Positions 32,788 through 45,183 of a DNA stretch of 64,000 nt are shown here, in pieces; within the stretch, counting starts at the first letter, position 1; the number at the start of each line of letters is the position of its first letter. A program made the translations under genes and the position numbers. This DNA is from Theodoxus fluviatilis (Eukaryota; Mollusca; Gastropoda; Cycloneritida; Neritidae), in contig JAWQFJ010008022.1 in assembly GCA_034096865.1 (NCBI GenBank), positions 215,001-279,000 of the forward strand, read 5' to 3'. Below the pieces are notes generated by a model that ran no database searches, was not told where the DNA came from, and saw only the letters and a list, made by a program, of their open reading frames with translations.

Positions 32788-33025
32788 TCCCGTCCCGTCC
32801 CGTCCCGTCGCGTCCCGTCCCGTCCCGCCCCGTCCCGTCCCGTCCCGTCCCGTCCCGTCCCGTCCCGTCCCGTCCCGTCCCGTCCCGTCCCGTCCCGTCC
32901 CGTCCCGTCCCGTCCCGTCCCGTCCCGTCCCGTCCCGTCCCGTCCCGTCCCGTCCCGTCCCGTCCCGCCCCGTCCCGTCCCGTCCCGCCCCGTCCCGTCC
33001 CGTCCCGACCCGTCCAGTCCCGTTA
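32788..33025. repeat. (CCCGT)n pentanucleotide satellite (copy B)
   Basis: About 47 units, roughly half the length of the copy A array, with fewer CGCGT variants. Open frames are artefacts. Confidence 0.97.
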
Positions 33026-33484
33026 CATCCCGTCCTGTCCTTTTTGTCTCCTTGCGGTGTCTCATCTTGTCCTGCTTGTCAACTTGCAAAATTCCTAGAA
33101 AGCGACCTGCACGAGTAGAGACAGATAAACTCGTTAAAACCCCGCAGAGATCCCCTATTGTCTTACTGGATCCAAGCGTACACCCAAATCACGCGATATT
33201 TTCCACAAGAGAGATCACGCCATGTATTGTGTCTCTTTTCAGTTGCTAATTTTCCTCTGATATGAAGGAGTGAACTCTGTCAGAAACTTTGGGCACAGCA
33301 GTGGTTTGAGAAACTTGCGCCCACTATCGTCTGTAGAAGTCAACCGTTAATCTTGTCACGTTTCTTACTCCTGTTTGATTGAATGTTCTGCCGTCAAAAT
33401 AAGCATGTAGGAATGTTATTTCATTAATTATTCATTTTGATAAAAACAGCAACACGACCATGTCTGATTGAATTTTCAATTGCT

Positions 33485-34177
33485 ACATTGGAAGGGTGGT
33501 TTTATTTTGCTTTGGACACGCAAACGTGAAACTCAACTGTCAAAATTGATAGCTTGAGACAGATTGTAGAACCCGATGCAAGTAGTTTTGATTGCATAAA
33601 AAGTTGTTTTCGGAAAATTTAAATCTGCAATAAATGAGAATAATGCATGACTTTTCTCACGTCGATCAAATACTGGCAATTCCACTGGAACGAGGCATCC
33701 GAAACGGAGGACATTTGCAGAGGGGCACTTTCAAAGTGGGATTTCTGGGTAAAGAAATATTGCAGTCAACTGTTTTTGTTCTATGGATATGAACTGTAGG
33801 TAGCCTTCTCACGCATGAAAGTCATCACGCTTTATTTGAAAAATATACTTTCCCCCTTTTTTGCCCTTTTCCCACATAGTGCGGTCAAATGACTGTTATA
33901 TATTCCATTTAATTTCTCTGGCAAGGGCGTATACTTTTGCAGTATGGATGGATGGATGGGTGCATGGAATTGGTGAGCCTACGAGCTTCTGTAGACCAGG
34001 TAAGATGAAGGGAGCAGAACCGGTCGTCCTGTAAGCAAGGGCCAATCGAAGAAGAAGTAGGCCGTTACTCACGAAAAAAAAGTGTTCAGTATAAAAGCAC
34101 ATAAAGTCACGATTTCCCCAGTCACGAATTGCGTAGGGAGAGGTGGTGAGTCTTTTCTTACCTCCACTCACGTGCGT

Positions 34178-34238
<61 letters not shown>
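33485..34238. repeat. Dispersed repeat block and GT array (copy B)
   Basis: Counterpart of 9563-10424, including the SINE-like core ACGAATTGCGTAGGGAGAG near 34125, ending in a GT run at 34180-34238. Confidence 0.8.
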
Positions 34239-34240
<2 letters not shown>

Positions 34241-34409
34241 GGGGTTTGCAGCATCTGTGCCCTGCATAAACACGCTTCCTTGCTTATTGTCTTCTTATGA
34301 TGTTGTTTTTGAATACACGTTTATTCGTTATGACAGAAAACTCTTTTTCAAAATTAAGTTTTTGAAACTTGTTTTCATTCCGGTGTGTCTACAACTTCTC
34401 AGGACGTAA

Positions 34410-34577
34410 AGCATTATCTCACAAAGATTTCCTGTCCAGCATTATCTCACAAAGATTTCCTGTCCAGCATTATCTCACAAAGATTTCCTGTCCAGCATTA
34501 TCTCACAAACATTTTCTGTCCAGCATTATCTCACAAAGATTTCCTGTCCAGCATTATCTCACAAAGATTTCCTGTCC
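34410..34577. repeat. 28-bp minisatellite, six units (copy B)
   Basis: Same unit as at 10594, with the ACATTTTC variant again in unit 4. Confidence 0.95.
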
Positions 34578-36493
34578 AGCATGGCAACCGTATATGAGTA
34601 AGCGAAATCGATATGTGCTATGATTCTCAGAAAGCGGTCTGTGCATAGTTATGACAATATCAACATGAATAGTACTATTAACAGCATCGAGGGATGAATT
34701 AATTCACCCACACGTACATTCAATGCACAAAGAATCGATGTCTGGAAAGCAATAACAACACAACAGCTGTCGTGTTACCATATCTGAAGAAATAATATTT
34801 GCGAAACGATCAAAGGAATAGTGATATTGTGCACGCTTTTTGTGTAATGTGTATTCCCATATCTCGAAAACCTTCACGTCCCACGGCATGCTCGATGCAC
34901 CGCAGTGAGAAAAGTTCAACTGCTAAAAAGTAGTGTCGTAACGCCACTTCAAGAAGAGTGAGCTTAGAAGACCTAAGAGTTTCTATGATGCCTTTCCAAG
35001 AACTCGGACATACGAAGGACAATGATCGGTGGCCATAGCACTTTCATCGCAAGTCACTTTAAGGTACAGACACGAGCTAGCTGCGTGGCAAAACAACATC
35101 AAGAGCAGTCACGTATCGAGCTGATCATTGCACTAAGCATTTAGAGTCACAAGATTGAACAAAAGAAACTTCCAACGTACCGACAAACAATGTAGCGACG
35201 CGTAGACACTCTTTTGACTGGGATGTCTCTTTATCATCGACCTCTCTGTCTCTTGCGACATCCTGCCGAGAGGGAGAGAATGATTCCAAGAACCATTTTC
35301 CATGCCAGGAGCAGGATCTCTCTCAAAGTAGTGGCGTGAGCTAGGTGATGAGCATCATCACGCTGTCGGGCTGTGGTTTGTCGGTCGATTGTGTTGTGTT
35401 TCTCTGAACAGGAACTTGCACAGCGAGAGAGGACACCTCTCCTTCAGACGTCGACCCTGCAGATGTCAGTCACAGAAGGGCGTTGTCCGCCTCAGAGGGA
35501 CTAAAGCCTGCTTCACACGCAACATCCGTTTTCGCCCGGCTTTCTTGTTCACTTGGCTGAAATGTCACGACCATGGTGACCGACATATATGTACATGACC
35601 CTGATGGAGTCCCGATGCAGTTTCTGTTCATGCTTCGAAGCGTATGTTGAAACTTGACCGCTGTGAAAAATGTGAGGAAGTTATCCAGACATCACCGGAA
35701 ATTTCACCTACCCTCGAGTTCTAACACTCTGACAAAGCCAGATCGATGGGATGGGATGACGACACACACTTCCTCTGCACTCTGAGCGCTCTGTGGTAGA
35801 AGTCATTCGCAACTTTCGTCTTTGAAGACGGGTACAGTTTAGAACAGGGTTTGAAACTTATAATGGCAGAAAATGCTTTAACAGCAGAGCGTCACGACGT
35901 CTCGCAGTGAGTGGGTTGCGTGTGTGTCGGATTTAGTGTCAAAGCAAGAAGTGACATTGTCCAATAAGAAATGGGGTCGCCATTGTTTCTTAATACTTTC
36001 TGTTGGCATTAGAAGTTACGTGCGACCGCTACAGGTCGTAAAAGAATCCAGAAAACGTCAGTAACGATCTGCCAAAGAAACCTTCGTACAAAAAGAACTT
36101 CCCTTTCAACGCGTACATCTTTGCCATTCTGAATTAGCATTATTTCAAATAAACAAGCTTGATAATAGTTTGCTTTCAATTTTGCTGAGAACAAAATGCG
36201 GCAGGAGCTGCTCAATGACCCTCTCACCAGCTGGAACCACTGGCTGCTGGGATGTTGGGGTGGGCTCCAGTAGATCAGTCAGGGGCGGCCTCAAGCAGCA
36301 AATCTGCCATCGGATCTAAAGGTCGCCCATCTCGACCTGTTTCTAGTCTGCCAGATCCAAAGAGATGCGGATTCAGCCATTCTCTGCAGGTCCCCAATGA
36401 TTATATTTAGCTCATCAGATCCGCAGCCCAGGCCTGTCAAGGATCGGATGACAGACCTTGCCGCAAAGTCTCTTCATCTAACCGCAGCCGGCA
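34578..36493. other. Non-coding part of copy B
   Basis: Matches copy A without the 209-bp insert. The empty site of that insert is at about 35728. No gene. Confidence 0.55.
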
Positions 36494-36922
36494 GTGTCCG
36501 ACCATTCTGTAAACCCGTGTCAGGAGTGACTCTGGCACAGTTCGCAATGAATGCGTAATAGACTTGACCCTTTGCATTACAGCATTGCGCCGAAAATAGT
36601 AAGTTCGGATACTTTTTTCTCCACTTTTTACAGAAATCATTCAGACATCAAAACTTATTTCCATTTCAATACAAACATTTTATTTTATCGAATAAACGTT
36701 TGTTTATTGCCTCAAGAAGAATAAATTAAGAGTTTTGTGCGAAAAAGTCTTCGAACTACGTTAACGGCGTATGCCAGGGAGCAGATCGGCTATCCCACAA
36801 GCCTCTCGTGTGACCTCTATATGCATATTTTGGACGCAAACCTTCCATCACGTGATTTCAACTGGGCTAGAGGCACTTTCGCCGGTAGGCGAAGTCTCTA
36901 GTGAACTAGAATGGTGTCCGAC
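36494..36922. mobile_element. MITE with 9-bp TSD (copy B)
   Basis: Element 36503-36913 (411 bp), flanked by GTGTCCGAC at 36494-36502 and 36914-36922. It is the same insertion event as 12932-13345, inherited through the duplication. Confidence 0.85.
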
Positions 36923-38199
36923 AACCTTTCCCTCTTCGATGTTACTGGTCCTCTAATTTGTCATGTCTTGCCAATTTCCGCACAGCAGGTGCATGCAGCA
37001 CGCCTGCAGTCTCGCTTAACTTTAAATACCTTATCATGATTCGTCACGACGAGTGGGTTCTGCTTTTAAAAAAGGTTGGAGTCGACATCCGTGAGCAACA
37101 ACAGCCACTCACAACACTAAACAGAAAGTTATGAATGCCACCATCTGGTTTCTAAAGACGCTTATCGCAGAAGTTTTCATGCACACACGGGGACCTCTTC
37201 AGTAACCAATTCAACTTCTGCTGCAGTCATCTTGAAGCTGCCAGCAGCTACGTTTCCCTCGTCCATGTGGAACGTTCAGAGTCGAAGCAAATGTTTGCAA
37301 ACATGGAGCTAAGAAGTTAGGCTTGACCTCGATCTATCTTGTATGCTCGTAGGAAGGATTTGAAAGTTGATATATGTCTCTTTTCTCATTGAGAGCTATC
37401 GGCTTGTCTCGCCAGATACCTTGGCAGTCACGTTCTCAGTGTTAATTTTTTTTCTGCACGTTTTCATGCAGGCCCTATGGCAGATCCGATTCCTGATGTT
37501 GTTATGTCTGGATCGTTTTTCATCGGCTTTTGTGCTGCTTGCCCTATTCTGTTCTCCAGAAAATAACTTAAGTTGAAGTGAGAATCTGTTGAGGTCTATA
37601 CACCTGAATCTGGCGATTTTGCGATGTTTGAAAGTTACGTACCGACCTTCAGAACACCTCTCCTGCCCTTTCTTCACCCACCCACCCACCCACCCAGGTT
37701 GTCATTGTGATGCTCTATCAAAATCTGTTTTCTGCTTGAACGTGTGCGCGCTCGCGCGCGTGCGTGTATGTGTGGGTGTGTGCGCGTGTATGTGTGTGTA
37801 CTCGTATGTGTGTGTGCTTGTATGCGCGCGTGCGCGCACGCGTGTGTGTGTGTTGTTTTTTTAAAATCAAAGTTTGATAAGCTAATATTACGCAGTATGT
37901 TCTAGAATAATTAGTGCTGAGCCTCATTCAATATTTTTGCATGTTGCTGTAGGCGATAATATTATGCTCTCTCACCACACTGACTCATAACTCATAACTC
38001 ATATCATTTTATTAATCCATAAGGAAATTAAATTGGTCAACAGCATACATGGGTCATTAATGATTATAAAAGTTATAATAAAACTCAGAAAAACCATGAT
38101 AATGAAATCAATTAATATGTATGACTACAATGCCCTTTTACGTGCACACAGCATGACACACCAACACATACATACATGCGTGCATACATACATACATAC
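36923..38199. other. Non-coding part of copy B
   Basis: Matches copy A 13355-14591, including the GT/GC array near 37750-37850. No gene. Confidence 0.55.
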
Positions 38200-38341
38200 A
38201 TTACATTACATTACATTACATTACATTACATTACATTACATTACATTACATTACATTACATTACATTACATTACATTACATTACATTACATTACATTACA
38301 TTACATTACATACATTACATACATTACATACATTACATACA

Positions 38342-38372
<31 letters not shown>

Positions 38373-38535
38373 CATACATACATACATACATACATACATA
38401 CATACATACATACATACATACATACATACATACATACATACATACATACATACATACATACATACATACATACATACATACATACATACATACATACATA
38501 CATACATACATACATACATACATACAAACATACAT
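38200..38535. repeat. (TTACA)n then (TACA)n array
   Basis: About 29 pentanucleotide units, a mixed transition of TACATTACA, then about 47 tetranucleotide units. It replaces the CATA array and RLE-LINE segment found in copy A. Confidence 0.96.
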
Positions 38536-38586
38536 ACATACATTCATACTAAGCTAGATAATTATACATGCTAGTGTCAACACCAG

Positions 38587-39198
38587 CACACACAGTGCCA
38601 AAATGACCAAAAATAAATCCACCATGACCTTAAATCTAACATAAAGAAGTTCTGTAAAAAAGCATCACTGATAGTCTGTGGCCAGAACAATGGCTCGGTT
38701 GCTGTTAAAATATCTGACAGCTGAAGGAATGAAAGAACGCCGAAAACGCTCTGTTCGGCACGGAGGCATGATAAGTCTTCCATTCCGTGTGATGCGGAGC
38801 TCCATCAGTGCGCCGTGGAGGGGATGCCCTGAATCAAACAGAATAGCCCTGGACTTACTGGCAAGTCTTCTCTCAACAAGGGTTTCCAAAGTGTCAAGGC
38901 TCTGGCCCACAACAGAGCTAGCTTTCTTAATGAGCCGTTCAGCCTGCCAGTGTCCTTTGCAGTGGCATTCCCTCCTCAACACACCGATGCAAACACCAAT
39001 ACCTGCACACCATACTCTGATAGAACATGTTCAGCATCTTGTTACAAACATTAAATGATCTTAGTTTGCGAAGGAAAAACAATCTTGACTGTGTCTTTTT
39101 GAAAATAGCATCAACATGATTGAACCAGCTGAGCTTTTTATCTAAAACTACCCCCAAATACTTGTACTCACTAACAATCTCAATAGATTCCCCCTTAA
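38587..39198 (-). pseudogene. LINE reverse transcriptase C-terminus (copy B)
   Basis: Counterpart of 16943-17555. Minus-strand frames give EYKYLGVVLDKKLSWFNH, then the C-terminal tail ending RFRRSFIPSAVRYFNSN. The catalytic part of the domain is missing because of the deletion that joins 39198 to sequence equivalent to 19397. The 3' end is separated from the microsatellite by about 50 bases. Confidence 0.85.
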
Positions 39199-39310
39199 AG
39201 ACATACCACACATTTTTGTAGTAGCGGTTAGGCTTCTTTCGTCGAGCACTTTGTGTGATGACTGTTTATAAAAAGTCGGTGAACGGACTTTATATGAATT
39301 GTTTTTGGTC

Positions 39311-41070
39311 CAGCGTTTGAGCGATACTTGCTGATGAACACTTGTTACTCTCTAAAGGGTTTTATTAACTGATAAATGCCAATGAATATGATGCTTCCAC
39401 GTCGTGCTCTCTTAACACTAGAAAAACTTGCAAACTTAAAAACCCGTGACTTGGCGAATCATGGCGGATCTTGGACAGAGTAGACGCTCAGGTTTTTGCG
39501 TTTGTGAAATCTCTTGCACATTTAGGAACACCTTTGTTATTCCCGTCCATGGTTTGACAGTCGTGGTGGATTTGAGACGACGGGCATTCATGGTTGTTGC
39601 AACCATTTATTTGCCCACCAAAAACCCAAAACTCGTCCAGAAGTTAGCGTTGACATCATGGCGGAATCTCTTGTTTTCGCCGATACAGTGGTGTACTATT
39701 CATGGTGTTTCGCGTTCAACGTAAATAGTATTCTTAACACCAAGGAAATAATCTGAAAGTCAAGAATTGATTGGGCACGTGATCACCGTAACATTGCAGG
39801 CGTAGGGGATTGTAGTCATTTTGTGCGTTATGGCGGATGCAGCGTTTGCCTTCTACTTCATTCTCGCCGAATGACCAGGGATGGCAAATACTAATAGTCG
39901 TGCCAATTGCGGAAACCCTGTGTCAGCCTGGTCAGCAATTAAATCTATGAACACTTCATCCTTTCGCATCAGCATACCTGAACCATTTCATCCTCAGAAC
40001 GCCTCGTCTAGGACAGTGAAAGTCAAGGCTAGAAACGGGATCACTTGCCGCTTTTGTTCTTTTCCAGCTGCAAATGTAATGTACGGACCATGATATGTTT
40101 TATTAAGATTTGAATGTTAATGAAGAAAATGTTTGTTAAATTCAAATGCCAAAAAATGAAGACGATTCTTTAAGTGCCAAATGGCGTGTCAAAAGTACAT
40201 TCATCAAAGGTGTATTAAAACGGGTACGAAATTCAATCATGATTCTAATGTGCTTAATTTGGTGAACTGTGCTTTGTTAGTGAATGAAACTTTATCTCCC
40301 GACTGGTTACTGCCGCGCAGGCGTCCGTACTCAGAAGCGCCACATACTCACGAAAGACATAAGATGTAGGTGAGATACACATTTCTGTAGGGTTAGCTTA
40401 CATCTTTCCCCAGACGCCAATAATTTGTCCCCGGATGTCCATATCCTTTGGTATCCCTGTACTCACCTTGAGTTGCACTCTGACGCGGGACACAGGTTAT
40501 CCATTGGAAATCGTGAACCAGTTGGGGCCGTAGATAGGTGAACAATGTTATCCGGAAATGTCGTGAAGAATGTGAGTTCGTACGTCGTTTGCACCAGTGC
40601 CATTGCACTCCACGGCGGCCATGACCTCACAAACCACACCGTTTCTTTACAGGAAATACAGTTATTGGACTCTATACTGCCCCCTGTCTGGTTCCTACTG
40701 GACACCCTAAAAGATAAAAAGGGCCGAGTTCCATCGCCCAAACTTGCACACCAGAGATGAGGCGATTATGAGTCGTGGATCAAACCCCGCTCGGGGTGAC
40801 TTGACTGCTATTTTTAATCACTTCGATTTATACACTAGAATATATTGCTTTGGCATACCGACAAACTCAAGGAATGAACGTGTTTCTTTCGGAACTCTCC
40901 CAAGGCATGCGCTTCAAATGAATTACACGTTTCCCGTTATGAAGTAACAAGAATGGAATTTTTGGCTCCTTCTGCCGTCACGCACATGAATTACTGCCCT
41001 GGCATACAGAGCAGATATGAAATCCATGGAAAAGTAATCTGTGTGAAACTCACCTTTCCACGTATAACAT
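39311..41070. other. Non-coding stretch
   Basis: No frame longer than about 95 codons and no recognised domain. Three ATGGCGGA motifs (near 39461, 39658, 39828) recur without forming genes. Confidence 0.5.
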
Positions 41071-41071
41071 T

Positions 41072-41220
41072 TGTTGAGAGAGAGAGAGAGAGAGAGACAG
41101 AGAGACAGAGACAGACACAAAGAGAGACAAAGAGACAGAGAGACACAAAGAGAGACAAAGAGGCACAGAGAGAGGCACAGACCGAGAGAGAGACACAGAC
41201 CGAGAGAGAGACACAGACAC

Positions 41221-41285
<65 letters not shown>

Positions 41286-41299
41286 AAGAGAGAGAGAAC
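41072..41299. repeat. (GA)n array, 3' tail of minus-strand element
   Basis: GA-rich with ACA interruptions, followed at 41297-41316 by (GAAC)n. On the minus strand this reads (GTTC)n(TC)n at the end of the element described next. Confidence 0.95.
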
Positions 41300-42370
41300 G
41301 AACGAACGAACGAAATGATTTTAATGTATAGGCCACCGGCCCATTACATTGGAGACACGAAGGAACGATCATGAAAAAAAAATCAATATAAAAAGTTCTT
41401 CGAAAACTGGCGACCAGATTCGGCACATGCAACGAGCACGCGTGAGGACGATGAATTTCTCGGAATGTTCATTTTCTGCGTGCAACGCGTGGAGGTTGCT
41501 GGCGCGTCGGCGATGTCCTGCTGGTTGTGGGCTTGTTTACGCTGGCGGCATCCCTGTCGCGTTGACGAACAGCTGATCGAGGAGGAAGTACAGGTCGAGT
41601 ATCTCCGGGTGGACTTGTACGTGCCGACAGGAAGGTCCACTTGTCTGATGCCTCGGGATCGTGCAGGCAATTTGTAGAGGTAGAGGGAAAAGATGAAGCC
41701 TCGTCTGTCACTTTGCCCGGATAACAAGCCTCTGCAGTGCTGGTCCCGAATGCGCTCATGCTCCGAGCCATCTCGCTCATCAGCTTCTGCAGGTCCTCAA
41801 ACGTTGCCTCTTTCCTAGGGGATGGAACCGTGCTAACGGGAGGGTCATCAGGAATGTGTAGTGCCTCTTCTGCAGGGGAATCCTTGTTGGAGGAAGAGGT
41901 TGCTGCTTCTTCCATGTCATCACAGCTGGAGGGGTCAGAGGTCACGGGTGGTGGGGTGACGTAATCGGCCGGCACTTGAGAGCGAGTACTTCGTGCATCA
42001 GCGTGAGCACAAACAGTTTCTTTCACGACACAATTTCCGACTGAATTTTTTCGCGAAATATGCTCGAAATGTCTCTGCTCACCCTTCTGTCGATGTTCTT
42101 CTGCCCGTTGTTGGTCCCGTCGTCTCTGTGCCGGAGTCTTCCTGCGCCAAAAGCCACGCGTATTGCTCGTGAGCAATGGCTGACCGTCGCGCTGTCTGAA
42201 TCTCAACACAACGACGACACTGTCACCTTCACCGTCCACCTTCCAACTCTTAGGCTCCTCGGTCATCAGCAGGGATGTCAGAAGCGTATCCAGGGCAGCT
42301 GGAAGTCCAGCAACTGGCATGGTGCTACTGTTATTTGACGGTAGTGTTAACTGGCCGGAGCGAGACAGGC
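41300..42370 (-). mobile_element. ORF1-only LINE derivative
   Basis: The minus-strand 3' end reads ATGGGCCGGTGGCC, an AT-rich bridge and (GTTC)n(TC)n, the same terminal signature as the LINE ending at 42473. Only about 140 bases separate the stop of the ORF1-like gene from this 3' end. There is no room for ORF2, so the element is an internally deleted LINE or a half-LINE. Confidence 0.6.
41469..42320 (-). CDS. LINE ORF1-like protein, 283 residues
   Basis: The ATG at 42318-42320 gives MPVAGLPAALDTLLTSLLMT; the longer upstream frame is only translated TC repeat. The order is a short N-terminal region, then SWKVDGEGDSVVVVLRFRQ (probable strand-rich segment), then a basic block RRKTPAQRRRDQQRAEEHRQ of a type I associate with molluscan LINE ORF1 proteins, then a long Ser/Pro/Thr-rich disordered region and a basic C-terminus (QPPRVARRK). 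There are no catalytic motifs. A nucleic-acid-binding role is inferred from the basic block. The frame is intact, unlike its neighbours. Identification as ORF1 is moderate. Confidence 0.5.
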   Translation of the reverse strand: MPVAGLPAALDTLLTSLLMTEEPKSWKVDGEGDSVVVVLRFRQRDGQPLLTSNTRGFWRRKTPAQRRRDQQRAEEHRQKGEQRHFEHISRKNSVGNCVVKETVCAHADARSTRSQVPADYVTPPPVTSDPSSCDDMEEAATSSSNKDSPAEEALHIPDDPPVSTVPSPRKEATFEDLQKLMSEMARSMSAFGTSTAEACYPGKVTDEASSFPSTSTNCLHDPEASDKWTFLSARTSPPGDTRPVLPPRSAVRQRDRDAASVNKPTTSRTSPTRQQPPRVARRK

Positions 42371-42385
42371 ACGTCCTGCCTGAAA

Positions 42386-42387
42386 GA

Positions 42388-42429
<42 letters not shown>

Positions 42430-42472
42430 AAGAAAGAGAGAGAGAGAGAGAGAAAGAGAAAGAACGAACGAA
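42386..42472. repeat. (GA)n array, tail of the large LINE
   Basis: GA run with AAAG interruptions followed by (GAAC)n; the minus-strand 3' tail of the LINE at 42473-46290 and the 5' boundary of the ORF1-only element. Confidence 0.95.
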
Positions 42473-42481
42473 CGAACATTT

Positions 42482-43180
42482 TTATTGATGAGGCCACCGG
42501 CCCATTTCAAGAGTACAGTGCGGGTGGTAAACTTTAGTCACAATAGAAGCTGTCTCGCTCAACAGATTCAATAGGATCTTACATATGCTAGTTGATCTTA
42601 CATTCTTCATTTGTATATCGGAAAAAAGGTCTTTAATAGGATCATTTCTGTTTACATCCAGACAGGTAAATATATATATTTCCCTTATATCACTAAGAGC
42701 TGGACAATATAATAGAAACACATAAATACTCGTTAGTACCTCTCGAGTAACTGTGTTTATGGATATACAACTCCGATAACCCCATCCTGACTCTGATGTA
42801 TGCATCTCGAAATAAAATATAAATAACTAGGTACCAATGAATGTTTTAAAGAGATTGTAAAATGAATACCGATCAATATTTATGATTCTTAACTTCTATT
42901 CAGAATGAAAAATACTGATAAATTTCTCTCTGATGTTTTTCAATAAAGCTGTCTCGAACGTAACCCGCTGATTCAACCAGATCTCTTCGCAACCACATTC
43001 CACAAGTATATTCTTTACTTTGGAAACCCAAGTTTTTTCATTGTTAGATATATACATCATGTGGTAGACTCTGTAGGATAATCGGTATTCGCCCATTTTT
43101 AATATCTTGAGCCAGAACTTAAAACTGCGTAGTTTGGTATTGACGGTAAGAGGAAAGCGACCAGTATCCCCATAAACCAT
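42482..43180 (-). pseudogene. LINE ORF2 C-terminal domain
   Basis: The minus-strand frame 42896-43180 has VYGDTGRFPLTVNTKLRSFK and KTWVSKVKNILVECGCEEIW. The frame at 42482-42805 has LLYCPALSDIREIYI, the end of the Cys/His knuckle region. The same tracts occur at 7161-7868 and 22572-23079, so three LINE copies in the window share this C-terminal architecture. Confidence 0.8.
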
Positions 43181-43313
43181 ATCATTAGGTGTGCGTAAAG
43201 AAACATTTAAGAAGCTCTTAGAGCATGCAAATGGACACCTTCTATAATGCGACAGTCATCAGCTCCCCAAATTTCAGTTCCATACAACAGAATGGGTTGA
43301 ATCTGTGCATCAA

Positions 43314-44699
43314 TTAAAAAAACACATCCGGTGATACCTGTGCAATTTTTCTCAGTGACCTCATCAGAAGTAAAAGTGCGGCTTTAGCTCTACAAGCCAA
43401 ATCTTTCTGAATCTCGTTTGAACACAACTTAGTAGAGAGTACATTCCCTAGATATTTGTATTCTCTTACCACTTCAATCTGCACCTCACCTAAATACCAT
43501 CTCTCATGTCTGGCCAAATGACCTCCCATCCTGTAAACCACTACTTTTGATTTATCAATATTAACTTGAAGACCAAGTCTACGAAATGCACTTTGAAGAA
43601 AGTTAATCTGATTTTGGAGACCTACCACTGTGTCCAAGAGCAGAGCGACGTCGTCTGCAAACAGCAGAGCACTTATGTCTTGTGTGTTGGGCAAGATATG
43701 TACACCGTGTTTGCTATTTTCAGAGATCTCTACAATTAAGGAGTTAAAAAGGTAAGAAAATAAGACCGGATTGAGTTTGCAGCCTTGTTTTAACCCCGAA
43801 GAGGACTCAAAGAAATCAGTTTGACCTTCTCACCCTCTGACGCAGTAACGTACCAATCTATACATGGCTATCGAAATATTCAAAATTTTCCCCGAAATTC
43901 CATTTCTTCTCAAAATATTCCACAAAATACTTATGTTTACAGTATTAAAGGCTTTCCTAAAGTCAACATACCCAACATACATTTTTGGTGCATACACAGA
44001 TATTTGTCAAGAATACTATGAAGGACATATATTATCAACAGTGCTATATCCTTTCCTGACGCCCCCTTGCTCTTCCCGAATTAGGTCATGTTGATCTGCC
44101 CAATCATGAAGCCGACAACAGACAATATGAGTAAACACCTTACTAAACGTGCTAGACAAGGCTATACCTCTGCATTTATCAGGATTGTCGTTCGGGCCTC
44201 GTTTGTGAACCGGAACAATAATTGCTTCAGACCAAACATCAGAAAACACACCATGATCAAATATAGCATTAAACAGACGGAGTAACGACGGAAGTATCAA
44301 TTGTTCAGCTGATTTTAACATTTCAGCTAAAATGTTATTAGTACCTGCAGAGAACCCAACTTTTAGGTGCCTTATGGCATTTGTTATCTCGGTCCGCGTA
44401 ATGGGTGAATTTAAACTGCTGTCATCCAGGTGATGGTTCATTTCTGCCTGCACCAGACCCTCGCTATTAGTAAATGATACTTCAGAAAAGACACCCCTAA
44501 AATATTCGCATAGATATTTGCAGAGAAATTTTACAAGAAACTTGACATTTTGTACCCAGAGTTTTAACTTGTCTCCAAAAATGTGTACTGTCTTTGAGAC
44601 TGGCACCAAGGGAATTACTCTCCATTTATATGTGTTTTTTATCTCTAACAATTTGCTTGTATTTATTTCTTTGATAGACATATGTCCTTCTATCCTCAT
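43314..44699 (-). pseudogene. LINE reverse transcriptase domain
   Basis: The first frame (44016-44699) contains KVGFSAGTNNILAEMLK, VPVHKRGPNDNPDKCRGIAL and EEQGGVRKGYSTVDN, the fingers and early palm motifs. Catalytic motif A would lie in the damaged stretch around 43.9-44.0 kb. The second frame (43314-43694) contains ALLFADDVALLLD, with the catalytic FADD at 43650-43661, then DKSKVVVYRMGG and EYKYLGNVLS. Several frame shifts and stops separate the parts, so the copy is dead. Confidence 0.85.
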
Positions 44700-45183
44700 C
44701 TGCGTTAGTACTCAAGAACTTTCGTAAATATCGTCTGGCGTTTTTCTGTGAAATTATACATTCTCTATCATTCCAAACTCTCGAGGGTGACTTCTGCCTG
44801 AGATAGAATGATCTCTTAAGAAAATCAGCTGCCTGCACGAGACATCTTGTCAGGGTTACAGTGAGCATATTTACCTTCGGATGGGTTTCCAAATCAGTTT
44901 CTTCATCATTCAACTCTGATAGGAAAATCTGGAGGTTATGAATATATTGGTGAGCGAGATTAATATTCCAGACGATTTTAATGATTGGCAAGGAGTTCAT
45001 TTCTTTCGCATATACTGAACATGTATTCCATCGGGAAATATTGAGCTCAAGACATGTCAGGGGAAGTAACTGTTTCCACCACGAGTAAAGAATCAAATAG
45101 TACAACAAGATCATCAGACGCAATGCAATAATCTATCACACTACTTCCATTATGAGATACATACGTAAATTTTCCCGAATTAA

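Larger units (their letters stand above)
31935..39310. repeat. Large direct duplication, copy B
   Basis: Collinear with copy A (7958-19507). It has a shorter CCCGT array, one fewer 28-bp unit, no 11949-12157 insert, no 14592-15970 segment and a deletion equal to A 17556-19396 at 39198/39199. The final 112 bases match A 19397-19507. The end coincides with TTGTTTTTGGTC at 39310. Confidence 0.9.

Noticed and set aside
32730..33118. Arg/Gly/Asp-rich protein opposite the copy B CCCGT array
   Set aside because: Repeat artefact as in copy A.
41469..42497. 342-residue secreted protein with a hydrophobic N-terminus
   Set aside because: The hydrophobic Leu/Ser/Phe start is translated TC microsatellite. 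The credible start is the ATG at 42320.
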